From assembly GCF_014839805.1 (NCBI RefSeq), contig NC_051140.1, forward strand, positions 11,243,826 to 11,307,825: a stretch of DNA of 64,000 nt, read 5' to 3'. The position numbers and the translations under genes were made by a program. The notes below the pieces were generated by a model that was given only the letters and a program-made list of their open reading frames with translations, was not told where the DNA came from and did not search any database. Position 1 is the stretch's first letter; the number at the start of each line of letters is the position of its first letter. This DNA comes from Manduca sexta (lineage: Eukaryota; Arthropoda; Insecta; Lepidoptera; Sphingidae). Below, one piece after another: positions 9,001-17,133 of the stretch.

Positions 9001-10900
9001 ATTTCTGATTTTTCTCATTTCTTTCTGATAACTCTTTTGAGATAAATTAAAATTATGAAGTATTTGTTTCACTCAATCGCATCAAATCTTTTTTCGCAAC
9101 TTTTATTTTGATACCGATTCTATGGATGTTAGTGCTACGGTCGGCTGCACGCTGCGCCGCACCTGTTCACTGCGTAGAGCGGCCATACATTACAATTTCG
9201 CGTTGATCGGAATAATTTTCATAGAAATTTATAGTTATCAGGAGTGTCGCTTCCAGCCTGCGGTCTTTGGTTGCAGTCTACGGCTCGGCTCGGACTTATA
9301 CTTTTATAATTACGTCAAACAGCGGACGGGGCAAGATCACATCATCGACACGACACTGACGGGATGTCACTCTATTCTCTCTATAAGTATTCTATATCAG
9401 CTAGTAGATATATTACAACTGTTTCAGGTCCCACTGGCGTCGCGGCGCCTATCCAGCCCGCTCGCTCTACATCGTATAATTAAACTAAAATTGGTTTTGA
9501 TTTTTAAAGTATAATAATATTTTATAAGGATTTTAATATTGTTATTTTAAAGAGATCTCTATACCCTTAAATACAGGCAATAACAGATAAGCCACAATTG
9601 ATCCAATATCAATATGGGGTCCAGCAGAATGTCGACTGATTGATTTAAGAGATGATCACCCCTCGACACGCGATACAATTATGCCGGCCTGTTGGAACCG
9701 GATATACACAGGTTGACCCCGGAACGTGACAAACTTTCGCGGGCCACTATGGCGGGTTTTTACACTTTGTGTGCGGTAATCGTTTTTTTTATTAACTGAC
9801 TTCAAAAAAAGGAGGAGGTTATCAATTCGACATGAAAGATTTTTGTTTTTCTGGATGTTTGTTACCTCAGAACTCGCTCATTTATGCACTGATTTGGAAA
9901 ATTCTTTTTTTATCGATAGAATATACCTCCAGATTGGTCACATAGATTTTTTTTCAAAATCGCTTTAGTAGTTTGATTTTAAAACTAGAATAATTATGTC
10001 GTTCAACGAAATTGCGAATTTTGCTTTCGTATGACATTTTTGGTTATGTTTTAGCATTGGGTTTGGTTGAATGTACTTCTCAGATACTTTACATATAGCA
10101 TAATAACTTTTCCCCGTATTAGGAGTAGGCAGAGCAGTAAATTTTCGCCGCGATAATCGTATTGCGTGCAAAATACATTAGTTTTGTTTTGGCATTTAAA
10201 ATATTTAAGATAATTTCAATACAATATGTCCTACTATTATCAAAATGTTAAATTTCGCTACATAAAATTTTATTGTAATTTCTGTTGACATAATAGCCCG
10301 ATTAAATTAGCCTAAAAAGGGATACACTTGCATTAATTCACAACAAGCTGAAAATTTACAGGCACTTAAGGGATACTTTAATGAAATCCTGAAAAGTCGC
10401 CATTGATCACGTGTGTACAAAAAACATATTCAAAGTTAAGGTTGCAAAAATGGGTCTTTTTGATTTTTGAAATTTTTAATGCAAGGATCTATATCTATTT
10501 CGATAGGCCTAAAAAAATCATAAATAGAACATATTTTTGTTGATTATTTGTGCATTTGTTTTAAGTATACCTACTGAAATAGTATCGTATGTTTTATATT
10601 ATAATTCCGAACATTTACTTTTATAATATATGACTTTACTAGAAGAAGCTGAGGATTAAAAAAAATAATTAAATACTTACTTCGGTGATCCTCATGGTTG
10701 CAACCACCAACAGAAACGCTGGCAAAAGTAGTTGCACTGCTCGCAGTCGCTTGCGCTTCACTGGCTAAAACGAAAAAAAAATTGCAACAATTGTATATAC
10801 CTAATATAAAATGTTTTAGTTGCGAATTTTTTATACCTTTTACCGTATTTATAAAAAATAGGTAAGCCGTTACGGCTAAAAACAAGAGTGGTTTCAACAT
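1..10900 (-). CDS. Gene A: secreted multi-TIL-domain protein (zonadhesin-like / Ascaris-type inhibitor array), 3' end outside window
   Basis: Exons in transcript order: 10900-10837, 10764-10681, 8408-8208, 7874-7674, 6641-6459, 5077-4892, 4541-4362, 4206-4015, 3534-3352, 3122-2922, 2216-2019, 1835-1647, 933-733, 327-148 and 69-1 (cut by the window edge). Every junction has AG/GT borders and phase 1, giving at least 837 codons. ATG at 10900 opens a signal peptide (MLKPLLFLA...), then a Ser/Thr/Ala-rich linker, then one TIL domain per exon (10 Cys each, with one exception). TIL domains are small disulfide-rich folds, often serine-protease inhibitors; long arrays occur in zonadhesin-like secreted proteins, including insect silk proteins. 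The protein is predicted to be extracellular. Intron sizes range from about 150 bp to 2.3 kb and several hold SINEs. Because all exons are phase-symmetrical, any can be skipped or duplicated without changing frame. Isoforms and the 3' end cannot be judged here. Confidence 0.88.
148..327 (-). CDS. Gene A exon 14: TIL domain 12 (GDPN subtype)
   Basis: Begins PSCRGDPNAKPGCGFC and has ten cysteines. Its three-residue Cys5-Cys6 loop is C-P-D-I-C, placing an acidic Asp at the predicted P1, which is unusual for a serine-protease inhibitor. Donor is A/GTAAGT. Confidence 0.86.
733..933 (-). CDS. Gene A exon 13: TIL domain 11 (extended-loop subtype)
   Basis: Begins EPQCGMNERYEKC and contains GFVRNDKGVC. 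All ten cysteines are present, with Cys5-Cys6 of eight residues. It is the closest visible relative of domain 2 and shows which cysteine that domain has lost. Confidence 0.87.
1032..1570. mobile_element. Retroelement-like insertion in a gene A intron, flanked by 14-bp direct repeats
   Basis: The 14-mer ctaaacactgctcg occurs at 1032-1045 and 1557-1570, bracketing about 511 bp. Perfect duplications of this length are typical of target-primed retrotransposition. The body has no long ORF or poly-A that I can see. Confidence 0.6.
1647..1835 (-). CDS. Gene A exon 12: divergent TIL domain 10
   Basis: Encodes KCTGDFEYYTCGGACDNEC…, with ten cysteines but little similarity to either subtype outside the cysteine frame. 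The Cys5-Cys6 segment is six residues (PIQNIQ). The donor is AAAG/GTATGA and a second small ORF here is a frame shadow. Confidence 0.84.
2019..2216 (-). CDS. Gene A exon 11: TIL domain 9 (extended-loop subtype)
   Basis: Encodes PCKRPNEYYDKC…CPPQTC… with ten cysteines and an eleven-residue Cys5-Cys6 segment, the longest in the array. Donor is T/GTAAGT. It resembles domain 1 (PNE, CPPQ motifs) more than its neighbours. Confidence 0.85.
2251..2558 (-). mobile_element. tRNA-derived SINE, family 1, full length
   Basis: Read on the minus strand it starts at the 'agcggcgatagcctagttgg' head, passes through 'ttcaaatcccaagggcac'-like B-box sequence and ends in the 'gggatagtatataatacag' tail with TTA repeats. 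It sits in a gene A intron. Confidence 0.8.
2922..3122 (-). CDS. Gene A exon 10: TIL domain 8 (extended-loop subtype)
   Basis: Encodes TPYCREDKHEVYSTC… with ten cysteines, and the Cys5-Cys6 segment is seven residues (IKLRPES). The acceptor is TTTTTTCAG and the donor C/GTAAGA. Confidence 0.85.
3352..3534 (-). CDS. Gene A exon 9: TIL domain 7 (GDPN subtype)
   Basis: Begins PTCRGDPNAKPGCGVNC and has ten cysteines. The Cys5-Cys6 loop C-K-R-I-C is canonical and predicts Arg at P1, a trypsin-like specificity, unlike domains 3 and 5. It ends YYYDDN…CVPPKQCS. Open reading frames on this stretch in other frames are shadows. Confidence 0.86.
4015..4206 (-). CDS. Gene A exon 8: TIL domain 6 (extended-loop subtype)
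   Basis: Encodes VCGANEVYKKCITKNC…, with ten cysteines and the shared GYLRNDKGVC segment. The Cys5-Cys6 segment is six residues and acidic (EEDSKN). Donor is C/GTAAGT. Confidence 0.87.
4362..4541 (-). CDS. Gene A exon 7: TIL domain 5 (GDEN variant of GDPN subtype)
   Basis: Begins PSCGGDENAQPGCGSRC and has ten cysteines. Cys5-Cys6 is the canonical three residues (C-P-L-S-C), giving Leu as the predicted P1. It ends YVYDAN…CVLPKDCS with donor A/GTGAGT. It lacks a methionine near the start, so it does not appear as an ATG ORF. Confidence 0.86.
4892..5077 (-). CDS. Gene A exon 6: TIL domain 4 (extended-loop subtype)
   Basis: Begins TTPCKKNETFSTC, contains GFLRNSKGVC and has ten cysteines. The Cys5-Cys6 segment is five residues (VEPKR). 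The splice donor is C/GTAAGT and the acceptor TTTACAG. Confidence 0.87.
5175..5404 (+). mobile_element. SINE family 1, 5'-truncated
   Basis: Lacks the tRNA-like head but matches the body ('gaaaacatcgtgaggaaacctg', 'agtagtagaggaggcccgtg') and the 'cagggctgatatta' tail. Lies in the gene A intron between exons 5 and 6. Confidence 0.78.
5537..5785 (+). mobile_element. tRNA-derived SINE, family 2
   Basis: The head has an A-box-like 'gctggggtagttatatt' and a B-box 'gagttcgaaccccgggtcgg', followed by 'gatatcgggttttt' and a body ending 'gcctcttcctcccctttggg'. It differs from family 1 throughout. Not a tRNA gene: there is no acceptor-stem pairing and the element continues into a conserved tail. Confidence 0.72.
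6196..6262. repeat. Perfect 23-bp inverted repeat with 21-nt loop
   Basis: Arms 6196-6218 (ttcattttatgatataaatagag) — quoted only in part elsewhere — and 6240-6262 are exact reverse complements around a 21-nt spacer, in a gene A intron just upstream of exon 5's acceptor side. It would form a stable hairpin in pre-mRNA. Confidence 0.8.
6459..6641 (-). CDS. Gene A exon 5: TIL domain 3 (GDPN subtype)
   Basis: Begins SCRGDPNAIAGCGMYC and has ten cysteines. Cys5 and Cys6 are three residues apart (C-I-L-K-C), the geometry of active Ascaris-type inhibitors, which would put Leu at P1 by analogy. It ends GYFYDD…CVLSKDCS with donor A/GTATGT. The P1 call is inference from family geometry. Confidence 0.85.
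6780..7176 (+). mobile_element. Poly-A-tailed non-LTR retroelement fragment (family P)
   Basis: About 375 bp of GC-richer sequence including 'ctgccgtggttgctaagcc' ends in an uninterrupted run of about 20 A. A second, internally deleted copy lies at 46,085-46,438 with its own A-run. Poly-A tails indicate retrotransposition. No coding capacity is recognisable. Confidence 0.65.
7674..7874 (-). CDS. Gene A exon 4: TIL domain 2, missing Cys5
   Basis: Starts EPQCGENEKFENC and contains GYLRNDKGEC. Only nine cysteines are present: aligned on the sister domain at 733-933, the expected Cys5 (…FSIPC…) is His in …YGINH…. In this fold Cys5 normally pairs with Cys3, so one disulfide should be lost and Cys3 left unpaired. 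Reading frame and splice sites are intact. Confidence 0.87.
8208..8408 (-). CDS. Gene A exon 3: TIL domain 1
   Basis: Encodes 67 residues with ten cysteines in TIL spacing (KC, EC, TC, RC, LC, KC, GC, RC, IC, QC). It opens with CKGPNEIFDEC and ends with the CI-PRDQC closing pair. The segment between Cys5 and Cys6, which holds the reactive site in Ascaris-type inhibitors, is ten residues and Pro-rich rather than the canonical three, so inhibitory activity is doubtful. Confidence 0.87.
8590..9310. mobile_element. Possible non-autonomous DNA element with imperfect inverted ends
   Basis: The left end 'gagccgcagactgca' and, in reverse complement, the right end 'gagccgtagactgca' (near 9,270-9,290) match with one difference, and both continue into related GC-rich sequence. 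It lies in the large gene A intron 2. No target duplication was confirmed. Confidence 0.35.
9600..9785 (-). mobile_element. Dispersed element family 3 copy
   Basis: Shares 'ggccactatggcgggttttt', 'gccggcctgttggaaccgg' and 'gtcgac' blocks with copies at 13,590, 15,215, 33,020 and 60,185. It is a nonautonomous repeat with no ORF. Confidence 0.6.
9787..9965 (+). mobile_element. Lepidopteran dispersed-repeat fragment
   Basis: Contains 'actgacttcaaaaaaaggag' and 'gaggttatcaattcgac', a block I recognise as a very common interspersed repeat in moth and butterfly genomes. The family name is uncertain. Confidence 0.45.
10681..10764 (-). CDS. Gene A exon 2: Ser/Thr/Ala-rich linker
   Basis: The exon is bounded by TTTTAG and A/GTAAGT. 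It encodes about 28 residues beginning ASEAQATASSATTFASVSV and then GGCNHEDHR. The signal cleavage site is probably near its start (A-S-E). It carries one cysteine before the first TIL domain. An O-glycosylation role is inferred from composition only. Confidence 0.8.
10837..10900 (-). CDS. Gene A exon 1: signal peptide
   Basis: The ATG at 10900-10898 starts MLKPLLFLAVTAYLFFINTV, a short basic n-region followed by a hydrophobic core, and the exon ends at an AAAAG/GTATAA donor in phase 1. An in-frame TTG three codons upstream could look like a start, but the ATG is the natural choice. Its first residues resemble the gene B signal peptide. Confidence 0.85.
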
Positions 10901-10946
10901 TATCACCAACTAATGGTGTATAATTGCTTATCAAGGGTATTTGCCT

Positions 10947-10954
10947 CTTTTATA
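10947..10954 (-). promoter_or_regulatory. Predicted TATA box of gene A
   Basis: TATAAAAG lies on the minus strand 47 bp upstream of the ATG. That leaves a predicted leader of only about 20 nt. Position and distance match the gene B promoter. No experimental start site can be inferred. Confidence 0.55.
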
Positions 10955-11204
10955 GCTAGTATACAAGTTCGTGCATTTGTACAAACATAGAACACATAAA
11001 ATAATAATGTTTTTGTATAAATGTGTAAATAATAGAATGAAACTTTATTTTTTCAAAGTTTTTTGTATTTACGTATCGCGTATGTCATCTATTTACTATT
11101 GATGTAGATTGTTTACATAGCTGTATAATGTATGGCTATTTGGTGTAATTGACAATTGTTTACGCGCGCCCAATACTTATTAACTCCTTAGCGATTTTTT
11201 ATTT

Positions 11205-11480
11205 TTACGCGAACACTACAGATTAAAATAAAACTATTTTTAGTACCTTCTGCCAGACCTCCAGATACTGTGAGGTCATTCTGCGCAGAACGGGTCATCA
11301 GCTAAAAAAATGTATAATTGTAAAATGTAGGTAGATATTGTAACTTTAACTTTTCGGACGACCAATACCTCATTCCCCTCCGTGACCATAAACGCTGCAA
11401 AGTCCACGAAACGTGGGGAAACATTCATAAAATAACTAAACCGCCATAATATCCGAAAAATAGTTTTATTTGATCATCAA
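11205..11480. mobile_element. Dispersed element family 4 (…aaatagttttattt end)
   Basis: Matches 61,165-61,450 over 'ttttcggacgaccaatacct…cctccgtgaccat…gcaaagtc' and the terminal 'tccgaaaaatagttttattt'. The 'acgaaacgtggggaaa' block resembles the 'cgaaacgtcgggag' ends of Penelope-like elements (analogy only). Confidence 0.55.
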
Positions 11481-11869
11481 CTTATTTTTTCGCTGAGTAA
11501 ACCGCGTTATCTCTGCGATTACTGAGGTGGTGAGTGGAACAGGTATGTTGTTTTCAGAGGTCTACTCTTTATGCGGGATATGATCGTGCGTCAACGACAG
11601 CGTATACTTAAAATATTAAAGATAAGAATAAATTTGAAAGTTTGTCGGACCGTATGGTATACAGAAAGAAACATGTAATATTAAAAATATTGATAAACAA
11701 TATATTAAGTACTTTTTGTTTTGATAGTGGGAATATTTCAGTATTTTTTTTATCGCCATATAAGTGTATGTTGTGTGTGTTGTTAATAAACTTTCAATTA
11801 AGATTTTTAGATAGTATGAGCAGCGCAATTTTTTTTTTATAGCATAGTACGAGAAAATCATCATAAGTA

Positions 11870-12120
11870 AATGGTCGGAGAGAGATCAGGCTTTCCTAGG
11901 CCTCCAACGGCTTTACGTACATTCCGAGGCACAGGGTTATCACATCACATCACATCACCGCCAACATTCTGACTGAGCTACGACTGAGTAATGTTTAAGA
12001 TGGAAACATCCAGTCACAATTATTTTTAGGCCCGATCTGGGATACGAAGGTAGGACATTTGCGCAGTAGTCGTACTCATACGCATTACAATTACGCCAAC
12101 GAAGCAGTCAGTATGTGACA
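11870..12120 (-). mobile_element. tRNA-derived SINE, family 2b
   Basis: Reads from a tRNA-like head ('cttcgttggcgtaattgtaa', B-box near 'tcgtatcccagatcggg') through 'gtgactggatgtttccatct'. A second copy with the same order lies at 58,690-58,940. Contains a short (tcaca)n repeat. Confidence 0.65.
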
Positions 12121-12384
12121 AAATATTAACTATTTAGTCCTTTAGGTTCAATATTTTCAATCATCCCAATAATTGAACTAAGAGCACACCCCGCCCATTA
12201 CAGTGAAGACATCTGATCTATCATCACATACAGTAAACTTTTGCTCGTTGTGACAGAAGTCCCTAGGGTCCTGCACTTATTTCTTTGAAAGACGAAAGAA
12301 TAATAGGGGTCGTTACCAAGTTGCCTTTCTACAATCGTTAACGCTAACGTTTTGTATGAGAATGACAAGTCTTAGCGATAGAGT

Positions 12385-12835
12385 CATCGTTAGGATATAT
12401 CATTCTCCTTTTTTAACTAGCTTTCCTCGCGTCGTAATCCTCATTGCTGAGGTCGTGATCCCCTGAACATGGAGTAATCTTCCTTTTGATTAAGTTGCGC
12501 CACCTAATCATATCTTTAGCATTGTGGAGCGCAACATGAAGTTTGGTGCCAAGCGTGGAGCGGATTTGGTCCGACCATCTAGATGGAACACGACCTCTCA
12601 GCCAGACGTATGCCCTTGACTTTGCTAGTGACCATCAGTTGTTCGAGGTTATATCCGTCCTTTCTGTGTGATTATGTGACCGAAAATCTCCAATACAAGG
12701 CGCAAACAGATGGTGGAAAGCCTAGATTTGATTTTGAGATCGCGAAGAATGGACTCATTGGTACGAAATACATTCCAAGGAATATTAAGCATTCACCTCC
12801 AGCACCACATTTCGAAAAGGCCTAGTTTTACTAGC
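12385..12835 (-). pseudogene. Decayed LINE: C-terminal part of an endonuclease-reverse transcriptase
   Basis: In minus-strand frames the hallmarks of the conserved LINE tail appear in order: STICLRLVLEIFGH, a PRTTDGH/VTSKVKG region, RWSDQIRSTLGTK, HVALHNAKDMIRWRNLIK and HDLSN. They are spread over several frames with stops, so it is dead. It is a retrotransposon relic, not a host gene. Confidence 0.7.
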
Positions 12836-13589
12836 TTTAACGATTGTAAAAAGGCATGTAGACTGCGAACTATAAAAAAAGTAAGATAACTAACATCGTG
12901 CTTTTCAAAAAAAAAATCATGAAAATTATACTTAAGGCGAAATCAAGAATTTATTAATAAAAGGGGGATTGTTTTACTATTTTTCCTATACGACTATCAA
13001 AGTTACCCTTCCACTAGAATTCCCGTAATTACAAAAAGATTGGGTCCACTTAATATACCTACATAGATTGACTAATTCCATTTTATAACCAACTAGTCAC
13101 TCCACTATCAGATAATGTTTTGGTAATGCGGTTATCGTGTTCATGTAAACTTTTTATGCATGTTTTACACATCACGAACTGGTGTTAATGTGATATTTTT
13201 TGAATATTTATTGTTTATGTTGATTTAAATGTACAAGAATCTCTAAATATTAGTTTATACATGATATTATTATAAGCATTTAACAATGTAATATGCGTTG
13301 TACCTATAGCATAATATTTCATGAGAGTTTTTCTGATCATATGATTTGTCGAAAATAGGATTCCCACTAACGACCTTTAGGAGGTGGGTCGTTGTAAATA
13401 TTACCAAATCATTTTCATAACATGCTTGAGAAAGTCTATTGCATCGACCCCGCTAGAGATATGAAGACAGAGCATATAAATACTTATGTAATTCAATGAA
13501 CCTGGGCTTTGATTGTGAGATGTAGTTGTTGATGTCTTTTGACACGATTTACCATGATATTCCTAAACCCATTACATGCGTCACAAGTA

Positions 13590-13850
13590 TACCGCGACAG
13601 TTTGCTGGTTGAAGGATATTTTTGATATCCGTCCAGAGAGCGACCACCGTACAGAAGGTATTAAAACGCGCCATAGTGGCCCACGTGTGTCGCGTTCCGG
13701 GATCCGTCTATGAATATCTGGTCTAACAGGCCGGCATAATTGTGTCGACTGCCGAGGGGTAATCATCTCTCGTCATTCGACATTCTATTTGACCCCAATC
13801 TACTTACCACCAGGTGAAGTGGGGTCATTATGCCGCGCGCATATAAAAAA
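13590..13850 (+). mobile_element. Dispersed element family 3 copy
   Basis: Contains 'gcgaccaccgtacagaaggt', 'catagtggcccacgtgtgtc', 'caggccggcataattgtgtc' and 'ccaggtgaagtggggtcatt', all shared with the other copies. Confidence 0.62.
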
Positions 13851-14463
13851 GTAAAATTTTAATAACACATAAGTTCTAATTAACATTGTCTCTAGATTTT
13901 GTAAATTAATATTTGCTCATGGGCGTTGCCTTCGGTTTTGACTTTCATAATTAAAGCACAAAAAGCATATAAACCTGTCTAAGAAGAAATAATATTGTAA
14001 TTAATTATAATAAAACAAATAAATACTATGTTTAATGTGACCCTTGTTCAATAGCAGATAATTGCTCATATATACAGATGTTACAAAATATACTTACCTT
14101 GGTTCTTGATCTGCAACCAATGATTGAATGGGTAAAATTTATTATAATAGGAATATGAATAATATTAGGCTATGGCTATAGCTTCAACGTCGCTGGAACT
14201 ATTTTAAGATGGTAGAGAACTGAACATAGCGACTGCAGAAGACAAAAGTATAATGGCTCGTCCCTATAAGCCGCCCTGGAGCCATATGTTGTCAACAAGG
14301 GCCATAGATACAACAATAAGTTACACTAAAGGAAAATAAAAAAATCCTAGCTATAGACATTTATTCCTCTTTAGTTTTAAAGCTCCTTTTTTCCATTTTT
14401 ATTCACATAATACAAAACAACGAGTTCACCTTCGATGTCGATGCTCAAGAACTAATCCACCGG

Positions 14464-14745
14464 CGGTTAAGGATTCAGAGTGAGGAATCTCGTTACGATA
14501 CGCCCTGTGTCTAGAACTACTGCCTTCTGTATCTGGACTCTGGCCCAACCTTCAATTGAGAGCTTTTGAAGATGTTGGTCAAGGCTCTTTGGTATCAACG
14601 CATGCGCAGAAATCATAATTGGGACAATAACTATATAGAGTCCATATCTCACATGTCAGTAACCTCATATGCCAAGTCTAAATACTTAGCCATTTCGTCT
14701 TTCTCTGTCCTTAACAAGGTTGCAATAGACGTACTGTTAAGATAA
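14464..14745 (-). pseudogene. Second decayed LINE fragment (C-terminal RT-associated segment)
   Basis: The minus strand encodes KYLDLAYEVTDM, a stop where Trp is expected, then IVPIMISAHALIPKSLDQHL and KLSIEGWARVQIQKAVVLDT up to RIVTRFLTL. I recognise this as the conserved end of a lepidopteran non-LTR polyprotein. A frameshift precedes KYLDL. Non-functional. Confidence 0.72.
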
Positions 14746-15170
14746 TATATGATTCTCATACATATAATTAGCGTTAAAGATTGTTAAAAGGCATCTCGTC
14801 TACAACCCCAGCAACTTCATATGTTGTCCAACGGATATCTCGTACTGTTTTCTGGACCTCCTTGACTAGTCAATATAATCTGCCAATTCAAGGATCACTC
14901 AAATGATGATTAAATTTAATAAAGTAATTTTATTAATTCCCCAATCATACTAATTGTAGATATTAACAGTTTGAGTGTATTATTAATTAAGTATCCAAAT
15001 ATTTCGGTAATTGATAAAGAAATCAGGTTTGATTTGATCCTGGTAATTATTCCTTGTGATAATTTAATGTAAATGTCAGTATACCTAGGGGTATTTCACT
15101 TCTTTGAGCGATAAAAACCATATTTTTTACGATCGCGGCAAAGTCACTCCATTGTACCTGATTTTAACTG

Positions 15171-15184
15171 GGGGGGGGGGGGGG
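15171..15184. repeat. Poly-G (14) tract
   Basis: An uninterrupted G run in AT-rich intergenic DNA. It could be an assembly-sensitive homopolymer. Confidence 0.8.
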
Positions 15185-15214
15185 AGTCTAATAGAATTTT
15201 AACTGATAAAACAT

Positions 15215-15365
15215 GATTAGCCCTTGATAGTCGACACAGTTATGCTGGCCTTTTGAAACCGAATATATTCAGGCTGATTCTGGAACGCGACACATTTAGT
15301 GGGCCACTATGGCGGGTTTTAACATCATGTGTACGGTGGTCGCTCTCTCGGCGGATTTAAAATAT
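15215..15365 (-). mobile_element. Dispersed element family 3 copy, partial
   Basis: Has 'gggccactatggcgggtttt' and 'gtacggtggtcgctctctcg' in the same order as the other copies, on the opposite strand to 13,590. Confidence 0.58.
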
Positions 15366-15905
15366 ATCCTACCACGAGCAAATCACATTGTCACCTTTGC
15401 ATTAAAATATAGTGTATTCACCTTTGATCGATATGTTTGTGTTGTATTATAATGGAAAAGATTGTTTTTATAAGTTATTTCAATGGCAAGCGAAACATCA
15501 CACATGTAAATTTGGTATTTACTGATGGAATATTTTGCTTTTTCGGTATATTTTGGACTTTTTAGTGACTGACCAAGGGCTGAAGGAAAATAATTACTAT
15601 TATAAATATTATAATTACATGGACTCCGTAACGGTACACAAACTTTGTTTTCTGAACAAGAATGATTGGTTCAGGATCGTGCTATAGAAAGGGTCATAGG
15701 TAGTCGATCGAATTGTGGAACATCGAACACCATTTCTTTATTATTTTTGATTACTAGTAGACAATGCACAGTAACAATACATATATATTCTAATAGCAGC
15801 AAGTTTGGGCTGCGAACAGAGGTTCTGGGTTCTTACTACGGGGCTAGTGTATCTGCACAAGTAATCTAAGCACATTATAGCAATATTTTTGCCCCATATG
15901 TATAT

Positions 15906-16015
15906 CACTCCACATACTGAGTACCTTAGTGGTATAGTTGTGAAGGGTATTGTGAGGTCTTGAGTGTGAATCTCAGGTCTGGCTACAAATAATTTTGACT
16001 GGGGTTTTCTGCCTT
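15906..16015 (+). mobile_element. SINE family 2 head, partial
   Basis: 'taccttagtggtatagttgt' and 'gagtgtgaatctcaggtctgg' correspond to A-box and B-box positions of family 2. The body after 16,010 changes to unrelated sequence. Confidence 0.5.
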
Positions 16016-17005
16016 AAAAAAAATACACAGTCGCAGCTCGGAGACAGGAAGTTGGTAGTGTGATACCCTCGTGCGTCGGAAAGCATGTAAACAGATTGGT
16101 CCTGCACCCTGATCTCTTTCTAGTCATGTCGGATTGCAGTCTCATCGGATTACGAAAGTGACAGAACAGAGAGGGCAACTGTGTACTGCGCACACACTTG
16201 TGCACTAAGTATAATATCTCTTGAGCACCTGGCTGATATCCATTGGGATTCGAAATTCGGCTAGGAGGAATTCATTCAAATTCCTTAACAGCCCTAGGGA
16301 ATAAATAATCGTGCAATAGCACGCCCTAAAATTTTAATATTTTAATAAAAAGTTATATCTTTGCCAAGTTTAAGCTGTAGGTAATATAAAAGTTTCACAA
16401 AGAGAAATAAAAATCTGTAATATATATTAGGTATATAATTATTAAGTTTTACAAAATATTCAATGACGATTGTCTTCAGTCACTAGGAATCACTATTGTC
16501 ACGAAATCTGTAAATATAAAAAACTATATCAAATTTAATATTTTTCTTGTAGGTACAAAAAAAATATTATTTATCGTCTACCAATAACAAAAAAAATATT
16601 TAATTCTAAAAATGTATTATACGCGAATAGTTTTTAATACTAAACAGATGAATGGATAATGTAGAAGAAGTAAGACATTATAAACGTGTCGAGAGTTTTT
16701 GTTTATGTTAATGAAAAATTAAGGTAAAAAAATATACATTCTATATAAAATTATCGACATAACACGCAGTAACAAATACTATGTAGATCATACGTCAGAT
16801 TAAAGTTAAACAATGAATACTAAATGTGCCTGGAAGCGATTATTAAATGCAACAGTACTGTTGACATTGTTTTATGACAAATTGAAAACTATCTGGTATC
16901 AATTAACTAATGAATCAATTATGTATTCTCTAAATTGTAGGATATAAGTGTCAATAGACATAAAACCCTAGTTATATTTAGTATTCACATAATGAAATAA
17001 TACCT

Positions 17006-17133
17006 TTACAATGCGTATACTCCACAGAGGCCAGGAATGTTGTTCACTAAGTAATAAAATATGAAGGGATGGTCAACCCTCATGGTCTCATCACGCAGTG
17101 GCACCATCAAACCAGATTGCTTCGCGATTGCAG
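17006..17133 (-). CDS. Gene B exon 53: serpin reactive-centre loop and C terminus
   Basis: After TTTTTAG the frame reads SAIAKQSGLMVPLRDETM, then RVDHPFIFYYLVNNIPGLCG and a short VYAL end with TAA at 17008-17006. VDHPFIF is the serpin signature (F-x-A-D-H-P-F-x-F). The scissile bond cannot be placed confidently. Only one copy of this exon is visible, so there is no bank of alternative loops. No canonical AATAAA is evident close downstream; ATTAAA variants at about 16,635 and 16,537 are weak candidates. Confidence 0.86.

Larger units (their letters stand above)
10960..17000. other. Intergenic region between gene A promoter and gene B 3' end
   Basis: No exon chain with consistent phase, signal peptide or conserved domain was found on either strand. 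It holds decayed retroelements (listed separately), a 14-bp G run at 15,171-15,184 and unassigned AT-rich DNA. Gene A's upstream regulatory sequence must lie at its left end. Confidence 0.6.

Noticed and set aside
9122..9514. 130-codon plus-strand ORF in gene A intron 2
   Set aside because: No domain, no splice or promoter context, and it overlaps a probable inverted-end repeat. Open by chance in GC-richer DNA.
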